Shown: positions 19,651-32,621, numbered from the stretch's first letter. The stretch is 64,000 nt of DNA from Ampelocalamus luodianensis (GCA_036346255.1 CM070636.1:27721539-27785538); one strand, 5' to 3'. The notes: generated by a model from the letters alone, not told the origin. Numbers and translations: made by a program.

Positions 19651-20167
19651 GCTCTGATTACAGCGGTCGGGTTTAAGCCAGTTTAGTTGACGGACCCATT
19701 TGAATACTTAAAAGGTTTGACTGGGACTTTAAAAATAGCAAATAAATTTATAAATTCATGAAATTTTTACTGTAAGCTACTGGGATGATATATTTCCCAG
19801 ATAAATTTTATAAACCACATTTTCACTTTGTAAAATACATAAATATTTATTTCAGGCCGAAAATATTTATTTAAAGACAATAAATTTTCTTTAAGCCCAA
19901 ATAATTTCTAAAAATTACAACAAAAATAATTTTAGCCAAGATAATACATCTAGGCTTTAATAAAAATACTTCCCAGTCATAATACAAGTTTTATCTTGTA
20001 TCCTTTTAAGACTTTAAATGATCCTTTTGGGATTTTTGGCAAAAAGGAAGGTTTTCAATTTGTAACATACTGCCCAAAGTGTAAAAATGAACAGTAATGC
20101 TATGAACAGCACCTCATTACTATTCATAAAGCATTTTATTACTGTTTATAAACTTGGGGCTGTTACA

Positions 20168-20181
20168 AACCTACCCCCCTT
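20168..20181 (-). other. Polypurine tract of element G
   Basis: Minus strand AAGGGGGGTAGGTT immediately before the TGTAACAGCCC start of the 3' LTR. This is the plus-strand DNA primer in LTR retrotransposons and fixes the minus orientation of G. Confidence 0.8.
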
Positions 20182-20479
20182 AAGAAAATCTCGTCCCCGA
20201 GATTTGGAACAAGTTAAAGATCAGGAGGAAGTGAAATGGAAAGGATTTATAAGGAAATTTAACATCTGTTGTTTTGATTTCCTTCAAAGATAACAAAGAA
20301 GAATCTTATATAACAACATGGTGTTATTATTACATCTTTGTTTACATTGCTTTGTTTAAACTTTCCTTTCTTGATTCAAAGAAAAGTTCTAAACAACAAC
20401 AAGATGGGGGTGCTCGATTTGCATCAGATCTTCGCGCTCCCAAGTGGCTTCATCCTCGGAATGATTAGCCCACTGAATT

Positions 20480-23400
20480 TTCAAGAACTTGTGATGCGAT
20501 TTCTTGTCTGCGTTCCATTGTGTCGAGGATGCGTCTTGGTTGCTCTTGATAGGAAAGATCGAGGTTGGAGATCAAGATGCTCATAGCGATTGCCTCAATA
20601 GGAACACGAGGCATTTCTTCAATTGAGACACATGAAAAGTATCATGCACTGCTGAGAGTGATTCAGGTAGTTCTAATTGATAAGCTACAGCTCCTCGCTT
20701 GGCAATTATTCGGAAGGGTCCGATATAACGAGGTGCGAGCTTCCCTTTTACTTGAAAATGATGAGTGCCCTTCGTGGGTGACACTTTAAGATAGACATGG
20801 TCATCCACCTCAAAGCTCAATTCACGACGGCGATGATCAGCATAGTTCTTCTGACGAGACTGTGCAGTTTTCAAACAATCTCGAATCAGACGAACTTGCT
20901 CTTACGCTTCCTTTACCAAGTCGGACCATAGAATGATTTTCACGGACTCGGACCAATTCAATGGAGTCCTACAAGCTCTCCCATACAAGGCTTCAAAGGT
21001 GACATTTGAATACTTGCTTGGTAGCTATTATTGTAGGAAAATTCCACATATGGCAAAGATTTCTCGAGTCTTTGCTATAAGATAGCACATAGGCTCGAAG
21101 AAGATCTTCCATCACTTGATTCACTCTTTCGGTTTGACCACTAGTTTGAGGATGATAAGCGATCTTGAAAGAAAGTTCGGTCCCCATAGCTTTGGTGAAG
21201 GCTATTCCAAAAATGGGAAGTGAGCGAGGACCCTGATCGAAACAATGACTTTAGGAACACCATGAAGACAAACAATTCTACGCAATATAAAGCTCGCTAA
21301 TTGCTTGCCATTGAAATCGGTCTGACAGGAATAAAATGAGCCACTTTAGTTAAGCGATCGATGATCACCCAAATGGCATCGGATCCCTTGGAAGTCTTGG
21401 GAAGACCGATGCGAAATCCATAACGATCTCTTCCCACTTCCATTGTGGAATAGGCAAAGGTGAAGGGTACCGGTGGCTTGGATGTTCAGCTTTAACCCTT
21501 TGGCAAATATCACATTCGACAACATCTTGAGCAATTTGCCTCTTCATTTGGCTCCACCAAAATATTTTCTTCAAATCTGGTACATCTTGGTACTCCCGGG
21601 ATGCAAAGAAAACTTGGAATTATGAGCCTCTCTAAAATTAGACTTCTTAGATGAGGATCGTGAGTACTACCAAGCGATTGCGATATCGAATCATACCACG
21701 ATCATCTTGAAAAACTTCGTTGGCTTTACACCTTTCATATTCTCCTTGATTTGGCTACCTCGGCATCGGTTATGCGGGCCTTGAATCTGAGATTCTAATG
21801 TTGGTTCCACATGTAATGCAATGAGAAACCTTTTCCACCAATTCAAGACTTAGCGCGTAGAAAGTCGCACACAAGTCTTTTCGGTGAGTAGGAGATATCT
21901 GATTGCATTGTGACTTTACGCTAAAGCGTCTGCCACAACATTGGCTTTACGGGATGATAATGAATACCCATGTCGTAGTCCTTGATCGGTTCAAGCCACC
22001 TTCTTTGTCTCATATTCAAATCAGTTGAGTGAATATGTATTTGAACTTTATGATCGGTGTAGATCTCTGCGATTACCAAGGAGGTAATGTCGTCAAATCT
22101 TTAATGCATGGACCACGGCACCAATTCCAAATCATGAGTAGGATAATTAACTTCATGAGGCATAGCTGCAGGGATGCATATGCCACAACTCGGCCTTCTT
22201 GCATAAGCACACAACCAAGTCCATGGCGAGATGCATCGCATGATAAATGTCGAAGCTCTTAAGAACATCGGAAGAGTAGGCTGGAGCTTTAGTCAAGAGA
22301 GTTCTCAAAAGCGAAAACTCTCTTCACACTTAGTGACCATTCAAATTTCTTCCCTTTCTGCAGGAGTGAGTCAAAGGTCTAGCAATCTTGGAGAAATTTT
22401 CAATGAAGCTACGGTAATAACCCGCAAGTCCAAGAAAACTCGAATCTACGGGACATTCTTGGGAGGCTTCAATTTAGTACATCTTGTACCTTCTTTGGGA
22501 TCGGCGATACCTCCTTCGGATAACACATGCCCCAAAATGCAACCTCTACGAGCGAAGCACATTTCTTGAACTTAGCATATAGTCGATCTTGAGCGAAGTG
22601 TTTCGGCACAAGTCGCAAATGTTGTTCATGATCCTTATCGGACTTGGAATAAATAAGGATGTCGTCAATGAACACGACAACAAACTTATCAAAAATTCCA
22701 TGAACATTGAATTCATAAGATTCATGAAATAGGTGGTGCATTGGTCGGACCAAAGGACATAACGGTATACTCGTACAAACCGTAGTAGCAGTAGAAAAAG
22801 CTGTCTTAGGAATGTCCTCCGCTCTAACCTTGATTTGATGATAGCCGACCTCAAATCAATCTTTGAAAAAACGGGCACCAACCAAGCGATCAAAAGATCA
22901 TCAATTCGAGGTAGAGGATATTTGTTCTTGATAGTGACCTCATTTAACGGACGGTAATCCACACATCAAGTAAAGTGTTGTCTTTCTTCTTGACAAAGAT
23001 TGCGGGCATCCCCAAGGTGAGAACTCGGTCGAATAAAACCTTTGTCAAGCAATTCTCGAGTTGCTTCTTCAATTCAACCAACTCGTTGTGGGCATTCTAT
23101 AGGGACTCACGGATATGGGGCGGTTCGGGAACTAGTTCAATTCTGAACTCCACTTCGATGCGGAGTAATCGGGAAGGTCTTGAGAAAGACATCAACATAC
23201 TCACGGACAATTGATGCGACTCCAAAGAAGGAGTGGTATCAACTTGGTGAGCACAAAGATGAGAGCCAATGGTTTTGGAATGGTAAACAACTTGAATGCC
23301 GTCTGCATTGGTCATAGAAATAGACCGTTGAGAAAATTGATTTGTACAGTTCTTGGACACCAATCCATACCCAAAATGACGTCAATCCTTTAGAGTCAAT

Positions 23401-23600
23401 CACAATTAGATTTGCTAAAACTTTACCCCAATGATTGTTATGTTGACCCACAACAAATTTGATCGGTTTAAAGACCGACCAGGTGATTGAATAATAAAAG
23501 GTGGTTGGAGGTATGCATGTCTAGCGGTGTTGAACAACAAAATGATTGCTAATAAAAGAATGAGATGCTCAGTCAAATAGAAACGATGGGTGGGTGAAGT
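20480..23600 (-). pseudogene. Gypsy pol remnant of element G
   Basis: Read right to left this holds a protease-region remnant (about 23,300-23,560), reverse transcriptase (MDYRPLNEVTIKNKYPLPRI near 22,960; FIDD at 22661-22672, followed by ILIYSKSDKD), RNase H pieces (about 21,950-22,200, RQRRWLEPIKDYDMGIHYHP), integrase (ECDICQRVKAEHPSHRY and WKWEEIVMDF at 21365-21574; YHPQTSGQTERVNQVMEDLL at 20993-21187) and a C-terminal segment ending VSQLKKCL (20581-20874). No chromodomain is evident before the polypurine tract. Nearly every domain is broken by small insertions or deletions rather than stop codons. The order protease-RT-RNase H-integrase defines Ty3/gypsy. Not functional as written; if the indels are consensus errors the true copy could be better preserved. 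Confidence 0.85.
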
Positions 23601-24753
23601 TAACTAGGAGCATACCCATAACAACCAGTGTATCATGACCTCTTGCAGATGATCTGGTTCACATGCCCTGGCTGGGCGGATCGGCTTTAATAGGAGGCCT
23701 CTGCGAAGGGCTGGCGAGCAGGGTTGGGTATGGTCGAGCAGGAGGCAATCCTGTTGCTTTGCCACACACTTGTTGGCATAATGCCCGGGCGACCACAATG
23801 AAAGCAGGTAACCCACGAGTTAACATTGTTAACGGAGGCGGGGCTGATTTCCACAGTCTGGCCGGTGGTGGGAGGAGATGGGCGAGGGCAAACACCGCTG
23901 GCCTTGGTGAAAATGGAGCTGGTGCTCGAGGTGGTCTAGACAACCACATACGAGGCCTTGGTGAGCTGCCACCAGGAACAAACTGAGAAGTCCGCTGTCG
24001 CTTGCGTGACTCATCCAATGCCTTGCTCTTGCTTTCGGCCACAATGGCTTTGTTGACCAAATGAGAGAAGTTCCGTAAGTCATGCAAAGCTACAACCATC
24101 TGCAGTTCTTCAGATAGCCCATTCAAGAACCGGTTTCGACGACGTAGGTCAGTCGAAACATCATCAGGGGCATATCTGGCAAGAAAGTTGAATTCATGCA
24201 GATATTCGGTCACAGATTTTCGCCCTTGCTTGAGGCGAGAAATTCTTGTTGCTTGATCATCATGACCCCTTGGGAATGTGAGCTTGCGGAAAACTTCCAC
24301 GAACTCATCCCAAGTAGGGACATGTCAGGCGAGTTGAATGGCAAGAAGATTATCCCACCATATGCTAGCTGGTCCATCGGTGATAAGCGGCAAAGGACCT
24401 TTTCCTCTCGGAACATTGAGCAATCAATAGCTTCTTCTCAATGGTCGAAGCCAATCCTCGACCTCCATGGGATCACGAGCCCGGAGAACACCGCGGGTTA
24501 GTCATTGAAAGTCGACAAGGCGCCACGCACATGGTGGCCTCTGCTCGACGGTGGCGCAGCGAGGAGTAGAAGTATTGCGCGCAATCTGCTCCAAGATACG
24601 CGTCTGGTCCATCCGATTGCGCTCAATTTGCATGAGCACATCGGCCATCGAAGGTGGTGGAGGAAGCTCCTCTTCCTGGGGACCACCTTGTGGACCCTGA
24701 GAGCTGGAGGGTTCAGTTGGCCCTCCCTGAGAATGAGGCACGGGAGTCGACAT
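23601..24753 (-). pseudogene. Gypsy gag of element G
   Basis: From ATG 24753 the N-terminal part (PPPPSMADVLMQIERNRMDQ, then TRILEQIARN) is followed by a frame break near 24500. A second open part (24300-23659) has RGHDDQATRISRLKQGRKSV and YLHEFNFLARYAPDDVSTDL, the retrotransposon gag core. A CCHC zinc knuckle at about 23766-23806 (CFHCGRPGHYANKC type) is broken by one missing base. Gag forms the particle that packages the element RNA. The N-terminal segment matches the gag start of element D, so the two are related lineages. Confidence 0.8.
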
Positions 24754-25555
24754 GCCCCTCCCTTGTTGCGCTTGCGCGCAGTAGTAAATCTGTCATCCTG
24801 TTACCACACCATGGTTAACAACATAACAAGGATATACTCGGCAAACACAAACAAGGTTGCAATTAGAAAAGAAACAAATATTGTACATATAATGCATCAT
24901 GTTATGTTATGCATTCAAGTTAACACCAAACCAGAAACTTCATATATATACAACAAAATTTGGTTCAGTCTTACATTATAGTCGGCCATAATGTCGGACT
25001 ACAAACCGAAAGTTAAACTTTCATACTACTGTACAAAATACTACGCCTATTACATACAATTTATTTGTGGCAACTACTAAACCGAAAGACACTCGCGCGA
25101 GGGTTCATCGTCGAGTGCTAGCGTAAAGATCCGGTTAAAGTTCACGAGAACTCATTCAAAAGATGAGCTCCAAGGAACCGGTATCAACGAGATCAACGGA
25201 CTAATAAGGCGCCTCGGGGACCTAGCGGTGATGACCTCCGAGAGAGTGCGATGCTGCGAGTGCGAGAAAAACTGCGATCATCGGGCTTGGCGCGCTTGTC
25301 CATAAGCAGTGCGCGCCGGTCGCCGGAAGTCGGTAAAGAGGTGGTGCGGCGGCGGGAGAGGTCTCGTTGTCACCATAAAGCACGTTGCGAGCGCGGTTCA
25401 TGTTGACTCCAAGCGGCGAGTACTCTGGGCCTCATTAAGCGATGCCTAGTTTCCCATAGCTCCCTTACTAGGCGATGGATTTGGTCCATGATCTGAGACC
25501 ATCCTCGCCAAGCTATCACACTGAGGTCTTCCCAAGCGTATCTCATCGAACATGC
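24754..25555 (-). other. Leader between the extra ORF and gag of G
   Basis: No domain recognised. The part from about 25,100 to 25,555 is moderately GC-rich and continues the leader ORF in another frame (LARMVSDHGPNPSPSKGAMG); the part from 24,790 to 25,090 is AT-rich. Confidence 0.45.
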
Positions 25556-25897
25556 TCATACGCGGTAGGACCTTGATTGGGAAGTGGTCGTAGGGTGGTT
25601 GAGACAATTAGTCAAATCATGACGAAGAAGGCTCATCATTCTACTTGCGACTTCTGACGCCATAGCCTCAGAGGTGGCAAGTGCTTGGACACAGTAGGGA
25701 ACACTGCCAGCTACATGCCTAGCGATGACATTGATGAAGGCACGATACTCCTCCATCCCTGGTCCTCGATCTCGTCGATAAATGGCGTACTCCGGCTGGT
25801 AGGTGAAATTGGAGCGCCACATCATGTCCCGAAGCAATGCTGGGAACCCATCAACATCTTCGGCTCGAGTCTCCTTGACCAAGTACCAACCGCTCAT
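25556..25897 (-). CDS. Leader ORF of element G, dsRNA-binding-domain-like
   Basis: A 113-codon sense ORF lies between the 5' LTR and gag of element G, a place normally occupied only by an untranslated leader. Residues about 17-95 follow the order of a double-stranded-RNA-binding domain: a helix-like PALLRDMMWRSN, then PEYAIYRRDRGPGMEEYRAF as a beta segment with the PEY and GP positions of that family, then TSEAMASEVASRMMSLLRHD as the second helix. The lysines that contact RNA in the canonical second helix are not present, so the fold resemblance is stronger than any case for RNA binding. A likely one-base shift near 25610 hides a continuation (FPIKVLPRMSMFDEIRLGK). The ORF is intact while gag and pol of G are shredded. 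I know no name for it; a captured host fragment is an alternative. Confidence 0.5.
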   Translation of the reverse strand: MSGWYLVKETRAEDVDGFPALLRDMMWRSNFTYQPEYAIYRRDRGPGMEEYRAFINVIARHVAGSVPYCVQALATSEAMASEVASRMMSLLRHDLTNCLNHPTTTSQSRSYRV

Positions 25898-26099
25898 CTA
25901 TAGACAAGAAGACAAGATAAGAACAATTCATTTTTTTAAATAAACCAACAGAAAGTTGGGCAAGAAGTGACATTAATGAGGATAAGGAATAAAAGATGTC
26001 ATACTTAAGCTTTCAAAATTATACTACTGCTTAAAATAGTTTTATTAGAAGACTCTCTAACAACCCGGCCATGCTACTTCTAACCTCAGAACAGCGTAT

Positions 26100-26110
26100 G
26101 CTCGATACCA
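26100..26110 (-). other. Primer-binding site of element G, one base short
   Basis: Minus strand TGGTATCGAGC, five bases after the 5' LTR. The other gypsy elements here have TGGTATCAGAGC; the missing A turns CAG into CG, a change seen repeatedly between the paired LTRs in this window. Confidence 0.7.
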
Positions 26111-26115
26111 ATCTT

Positions 26116-29100
26116 TGTGAGGACCCCGGTTATTGGAAATGTTACTAATTAAATTCATCTTGTAGCACAATTGTTAATGAAGGAACGATCGCCCTTTATT
26201 AAAAACCATGCTAAAGATATAAATTTAACAAGTGACAAATCCGATGCAGATTCGGATATATATGATTCACAATGGTTCCCGGGATCGCGACCATTGCATA
26301 TATATCCTTCATCAACATTGCATCAAACACATACAAGTCATACATTGATATAATTAAACATAAGGTTACATCCTTCTATTAGTACTACAATATTAAGTGA
26401 CTTGGTCACTTTAACGATATCTGTGGAAGCAAAATAAGCGGAAAATGTCCACCAATGGCCTCATCCACCGAGCAATTGTGTGGAGGAAGAAATAGCGTTA
26501 CTCGTTAGCGTCACCACGATCGGCGCTAACGGGTGCTTCATAGAAAACCATCCTCACTGCAACAATAGGTGGTAGCACCTTGAGTGCGGAAGGTACTCGA
26601 CAAGTCTTACAAACTAATAAAAGAAAGTGGTTATTAGAGCCTAATCAAAGGAGTAGAGTTGTTACATGCATAAGGTTGCAACGAGGAAGGTATAAAGGTT
26701 CAAATTTGCATAAAGCGATACATCTTAACCTACAAAGGCTAAATTTTGATAAAGCAATTTAATAAATCAAACTTTGCTTAAAACAGTAAGTAAATGACAT
26801 AAAAGTAAACAGTACATTGCATGATTCCCTCATGCAAACCGAAAACAAACGAAACCACATTTTGGAAATCAAAATTTCTATCTGGTGATATCGGTTCAAG
26901 TTATCGTCCATGACCGTGGACACGGCTATTGAACAGTTTATACCTGCGAGGGTGTACATCTTTACCCACATGACTTAGCTAGCCCGTTGCCTTGGATGCC
27001 TCGAATGATGACATACTTCCTTTGGTATGCCGGCCAGGAAACTAAGATTTGGTATTTTCAACAAGCCAACACTATTGAGTTGGACCCCCATGTGTGAGCC
27101 ATCCCACTAGTGTAGGCTATACCACCTACTAACCACAGGGCACACATGTTGTGTCGATGTGCGATCCAAACAATTTAAAGCGGTGGGTTCCCCACCCATA
27201 GTAGAATGCTATCGGCACCATTAAGGTATCGTATATGCGACGAGGCACATATCGCCCTCACCCTCTAAGAACATCGATCTTGACACACAAAGCTCACATG
27301 GCATAAGCGCAGTCCTCGGACCAAAGCATCTATGCCATACAAGGTCAATACACATATTCTTACTCTCCTGTTTCCAACTCAATAGTCTCAACATTTTACT
27401 TAACCAAGCAGCGCCCATACTTTGCATGTGGAAATGCGTGGGGACTTGGCCGAATAGTCGAGTTCGGTCCTTAATTAACCGGACAAGTCCACCACAAACC
27501 CAATCTCGTGCACAAAAGCACCATCACTAGCTTCCTCTTGTCGGATCAATTTGAATTGCAAATACAAAGTGATTTAAAGGCTGGACCAAGAGTTTAAAAT
27601 AACAATAGTTCGATTGTGATTCCCATGTTTGACAAGATATGCTTGTCAAACTCTAAAATCTCTAGGCGCATGTCTAAGCCAAATCGAAAATAGACCATAT
27701 AGTATCTGATACTACACTAGAGTTGAGTGTATGGTCATAATTAAGGTAATCCACCATGTCGAGTCTTAGCTAGCTATTACAAGTCACATTTTGTATTTTG
27801 GAAAAATAGCATGCACAGATATCCTTTGGATTTGTAAAAGCTATTGTACAAAATCGGGTTCAATATGGTGCAAAGAGGATGCTTGCCTTGATAGTAATAG
27901 ACTTACATTGCGAGCTCGGGTTGTTGAAGTATAATCAAAAGCTTGATGAGAACCAGATTCTAAAAGAAGCAATAAAATCCAATAAATACCAAAAGCGACA
28001 ACTAGTATAAATTATCGAAATTGCATGATCAATAAAGAAATGCATGATTAACGACATGCTTAAGCCATAACTACCCATAATAGTGATAATAACACATAAT
28101 ATAACTTCTTGTTTTCAAAAGGCGAAACTAGAGTTTATTGCAAAGTTCTAGTTTTGATTTGAAAAGAGTGAAAGCAGACAGATTGCAATTTTGGAAAAGA
28201 AGTATAGATCATGCAAAAGTTCATAAATGAATCTTAGCATGATCTTTTAGAATAATTAATATCCCAAACCAACCTTAGTCTAACCCTAATTAGTTAGATT
28301 ACAAAAGCTAAAGCAAAAACCTATTTTGTCGGTTGGTAGACAAAGAACAAAGACATATTTCAGCTAAGAGTCAAAATAGATGATGACAAGAATGGAAAGA
28401 TCAACTTGTCATCTTTGCTAGGGTTTAGTCAAAACCTAAATAAGATGATAAGTTGACGGGAAGAACCCTAGGTCTTGAAAATGACATGAAAAACCGAAAA
28501 GGTACAATATCAACTTTTGGTTTAAAGCCGATTGAAACTACGATGCTTAAAGAATGATTCTCAGCAGCTCTAAGGTTCTTAAGATGCTCAAGATGTCGAA
28601 GCTAGGGTTTTGACTTACAGTATGGAAAGACACCAAGAACTTCGGAAAAACTTGAAGTTGATCGACAGAGAGATAAACTACGATTTAACACGCAAAAGAT
28701 ATCAAATCTTTAATGCAAGGTAGAACCGATTACTTAAGGATGGATAAGCAAAGGATAGGAGCAAGAACTCCACTGGAATGACAAGGAAGAAAATGAGCTT
28801 GGTGGTCAACAATGGTGCGACTCCAAAAGCTAGGGTTTATATATATGAATGTTGAGCTCTGAGCAAAGGGAATGATCTAGAGTTGATGAGGTGTCCATTT
28901 AGGGCTAATTATCCCAAAAATTAGTTGCAAAAATTTTGGGATAAATCCTCTCCTCTGTTCTGAGAGATTTGCGCCAGAGAGGCGAGGAGGCGATAAGAAT
29001 CATCGACATGTGGGTCCCATTGTCATCCTCACCGCGCACCTCGAAGCAGCTCAAACAAATGTCGGCCGTCAGATTGGAAATGGCGACTACGATAAATAGA

Positions 29101-30436
29101 GAGATTAAATGATTTGAATCGGTATCATTTAATATGGACCATACGATCTAGATCGACCGATCGAGATTAAGCGAAATCCCGAAGGTTGCGAGGCTCGCTT
29201 TCAAAGATGGGCGTTGGATTAAGATCAGCGATCAATTAAAAGGTATACCGTCACCCCTTTTAGATGCGATGGCTCGGCACCGTTGGATTTTATTTCTCGG
29301 TCGAGGATGTAAAAATGGAACCGGATGGTCGATTGCATACACTCTTATGGACCTTACGATTGAAATCCAACGATCCACCGATTTTGGGCTTTAAGGCCCA
29401 CGGTCAAAAAGGAGTGCCGTAGGATTGAAATCAAAGGCCGCATAAATCGCGCCTCGATTTCAAATAGGAATACGCGACACCGCTAGATCAAGGATGGGCG
29501 GCCACGATTGTGCGGGGATCGGAGTCGTCGAATGCATACACTAATCTGGGCCACACGATGAAGATCCAATGGTCGGAGGAGTGCGGGCTTTATAACGCGG
29601 GAAAGGGAAAAGCCGTGGATTTGAATCTAACGGTTGAGATAAAGCGCCTTTAAGTTTGAAGCGAAAAGGCGTCACGGTTGGATTAAAGCGAGCGGTGGAG
29701 ATTGAATAAGGATCGGAGTTGTCGGTTGCATACACCGATCTCGCGTTAGATCAAGATCCAACGGCGGAGATTAAAATGCATCGTGGACGGCTCGTGGAGT
29801 GTTATAGCTCGCCCGTTCGATTGAAGATCGGCGGCTCGCATCACGCGTGGATTTTGGGCTCGCGCCGAATGTGGCTGGGCGGACTAATTGATTCGGTTGG
29901 ACCCAACCACATGAGACCGGTCGCTACGATTGCAAGGTCGGGTTTAGGCAGGTTTAGTTGACGGACCCATTTGAATACTTAAAAGGTTTGGTTGGGACTT
30001 TAAAAATAGCAAATAAATTTATAAATTAATGAAATTTTCTTGTAAGCTCTTTGGGATGATATATTTCCCAGATAAATTTTATAAACCACATTTTCACTTT
30101 GTAAAATACATAAATATTTATTTCAGGCCGAAAATATTTATTTAAAGACAATAAATTTTCTTTAAGCCCAAATAATTTCTAAAAATTACAACAAAAATAA
30201 TTTTAGCCAAGATAATACATCTAGGCTTTAATAAAAATACTTCCCAGTCATAATACAAGTTTTATCTTGTATCCTTTTAAGACTTTAAATGATCCTTTTG
30301 GGATTTTTGGCAAAAAGGAAGGTTTTCAATTTGTAACATGCTGCCCAAAGTGTAAAAATGAACACTAATGCTATGAACAACACCTCATTACTATTCATAA
30401 AGCATTTTATTACTGTTTATAAACTTGGGTATTCTG
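26116..30436 (-). mobile_element. 5' LTR of gypsy element G
   Basis: Near-identical mate of 15835-20167. On the minus strand it ends GGGTCCTCACA at 26116, next to the primer-binding site, and starts near 30436. The start is corrupted: the expected TGTAACAGCCCC reads differently over about ten bases, so this edge is uncertain by a few bases. Contains the TATA box (about 28837-28846) and the motif-rich U3. Confidence 0.85.
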
Positions 30437-31842
30437 ACCTTTAAATCACCTTGCTAGGCCATGGTGTCGCTCGAGAGCTCCCCTCCCCTTCGGTTTCTCT
30501 CTCTGCTGATGTGGCCTCCACTTCATCTCCATCTCAGGTGCCACATCATCCCTTTGGTCCACATGGCGTCCTAATCAGTTTGCCGATCAACGACCCATGT
30601 GGTGCAAGCGAAATTCACGAACACACGCCATGAACCGGTCCATGGTACACCGACCACTTCGATGGGGCCCTGTCGAGTTAACTTCATCCCGTCGAGCGTC
30701 CTCTGTGGCGTCGATAGCGTCATATTCCAGAATTTCCAATAGGAAAATAATTCGGGATAATCTGAAAATTCAATTTAGGGTTTTTCTTTAGATTTCAATC
30801 TTCCAGAGCCCATATCTTTTGCATCCGAACTCCGATTGAGTCCATTCAAATTCCTAAATTTTTCTAAATTTGAGATCTATTTATCTGAGATTTTTATTTA
30901 ATTTTTGGAGTTTGTTTTCTCTCTGTTATTTATTTATTTGGTTTATTTTCTTATTTTGCAAGTAGACATTGATACTTCGGGAAGTTTTGAGCAAGGAGTA
31001 TCATACCAAGATCAAGATCAATCACTGGATTTATTCCAAGGCAAGTCATGGTCCTTTGATCATATTGAACTCATGATTTCAAAAGTATATTATTTTATAC
31101 AATTGCATGCTATCTTTATATAAATTGCTCTAGGATTAGTTATTACCTGTTGTCATTATGCCACCATTGAATATTTGAATGCCATGAGTCCTTTGTCACC
31201 TTAGCATGGGTAATTTTAGTTGGACATATTTGTATTGCCAACATGGGTATCGTATATATGCTTAGTTCAGCTTAGTTACGATGGGTTTGTCATCACATGT
31301 GTCTTAATAATTAATTTTGACTTAATGATTTATGGAACTGTGGTGGTGAGCCACTCTTGTTAAAATTTGTGTACCATGACGGGGTTTGTCATGGGTGTTG
31401 GTTAAACAAAATGGTTTTCGCTCGGGCGAGTGGTTGGTGGATAGTGGGGATGTGGATTGAACATGTTGTGGGTTGTGGTAGTCTCGCCTGAGTAACTTGT
31501 CAAGGACTAAGTCTTGTGCGCCATTGAACTGAGCCTTAACCGTATAACCACATGTCTGGTATGGGACGGACCTGGCTGATTAATTAGCAATGTCTTAATT
31601 TTGGTTCTGTCATGTGAAGTGTGAGTCGTGGAAAACGTATTCTCACGGTGGCGCAAGAGGGCCTGTGCAGTCGGAAAGACATTCAGTGTTGAAACCTTAG
31701 TGGGCAGAACTGGGTTAAGAATGAGCTTTGTAAAAGCCTTATGATGATCACTTAGTCGCACACCTCGGAAGTGTGTTAAACGGACATTATAAGTTGATTT
31801 ATCTCTTGTGGGTCAAGCTGCACAACCTCTGCGAGTGTAAAA

Positions 31843-31854
31843 CTATTCGAATAG
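31843..31854 (+). promoter_or_regulatory. CTATTCGAATAG palindrome in LTR B
   Basis: Same palindrome and context as in LTR A, here followed by tgtgtcgcggttatgga. Confidence 0.5.
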
Positions 31855-32226
31855 TGTGTCGCGGTTATGGATGTGCCTGGGGATTTCACACGGGAGATAG
31901 AGTTTCTTCAAAAATGTGTCGGAGTGTGGATGAGAAGTTCACTTGATGAATATAATATTCGTTTGGTGAATAGGTCATTCACTTGGTGGTTTGTGTCGAT
32001 TGGTGAATGGGGAATTCACTTATCTTTGGTTTGATTGGGAGTGAATGGGAAGTTCACTGGTTGTTTCAAAGGAATTGTTTACTTACTTATTATTGTTTTG
32101 AATTACGCATTTCAATCTATTTATTGTATTTGTCGTAAATGCTGCTTTCTGCAAAAGAGTCATACAACTAATCTTTGTTCAAGCCCTGCATGAGTACTAT
32201 TTGCATACATTTCCCCATGGCTTGCT

Positions 32227-32245
32227 GAGTACATTCAAAGTACTC
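32227..32245 (+). promoter_or_regulatory. GAGTAC/GTACTC hairpin in LTR B
   Basis: Perfect 6-bp inverted repeat with a 7-base loop, matching 1179-1197 of LTR A. Confidence 0.45.
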
Positions 32246-32621
32246 ATGGCTTTGCACCCTGTGTTGTTTAAATCTCCACAGAAGAACCAGGGAACTCCGA
32301 GTTCTACCAGGAAGACCATGAAGGTTTTGCGGATTAGGATGCGTTTCTCCACTCGATTGCCTGTGGGCATGTTGATTGGCCATTGAAGAGTTCATTTCCG
32401 CTGCAAGAGTTTATTTGTTTCTTTAGCTCTGCGTGGCAAGTTAAGTAAATGTTGACCATAAGGTCCAGTTATTATTATTATTTGTTATCTTGAGATCTTT
32501 TTAGTTAAATCGAATAAATGGATGGTATTTCATCACTGTTTTCCTGTGTGAGCTAGCTACTGATCTGGGACTAGTTCAGAATACACAGAGGGTTCCTGAG
32601 ATGCATTTTCGGGTCCCGACA

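Larger units (their letters stand above)
15835..20167 (-). mobile_element. 3' LTR of gypsy element G
   Basis: On the minus strand this LTR starts TGTAACAGCCCC at 20167, directly after a polypurine tract, and ends GGGTCCTCACA at 15835. It is 4,333 bp and closely matches the right-hand LTR (26116-30436). Differences are mainly one- to three-base indels in GC-containing spots, while long AT-rich runs are identical. It holds a TATA box (18560-18569), many TTGGAT/ATCCAA motifs at 18780-19650, and a GAGTAC...GTACTC hairpin at 16307-16323. Confidence 0.9.
30437..32621 (+). mobile_element. Solo LTR B, second part
   Basis: Continues the LTR interrupted at 15834 and matches LTR A (minus) from about 2,960 down to 807. 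Ends GGGTCCCGACA at 32621. Carries CTATTCGAATAG at 31843-31854 and GAGTAC...GTACTC at 32227-32245. It is not followed by a primer-binding site but by ggccc and sequence belonging to LTR C. Confidence 0.85.

Noticed and set aside
807..32621. LTRs A and B as the two LTRs of one element
   Set aside because: Neither is followed by a primer-binding site or preceded by a polypurine tract, and the swapped 5-mers are better explained by two solo LTRs and an inversion.
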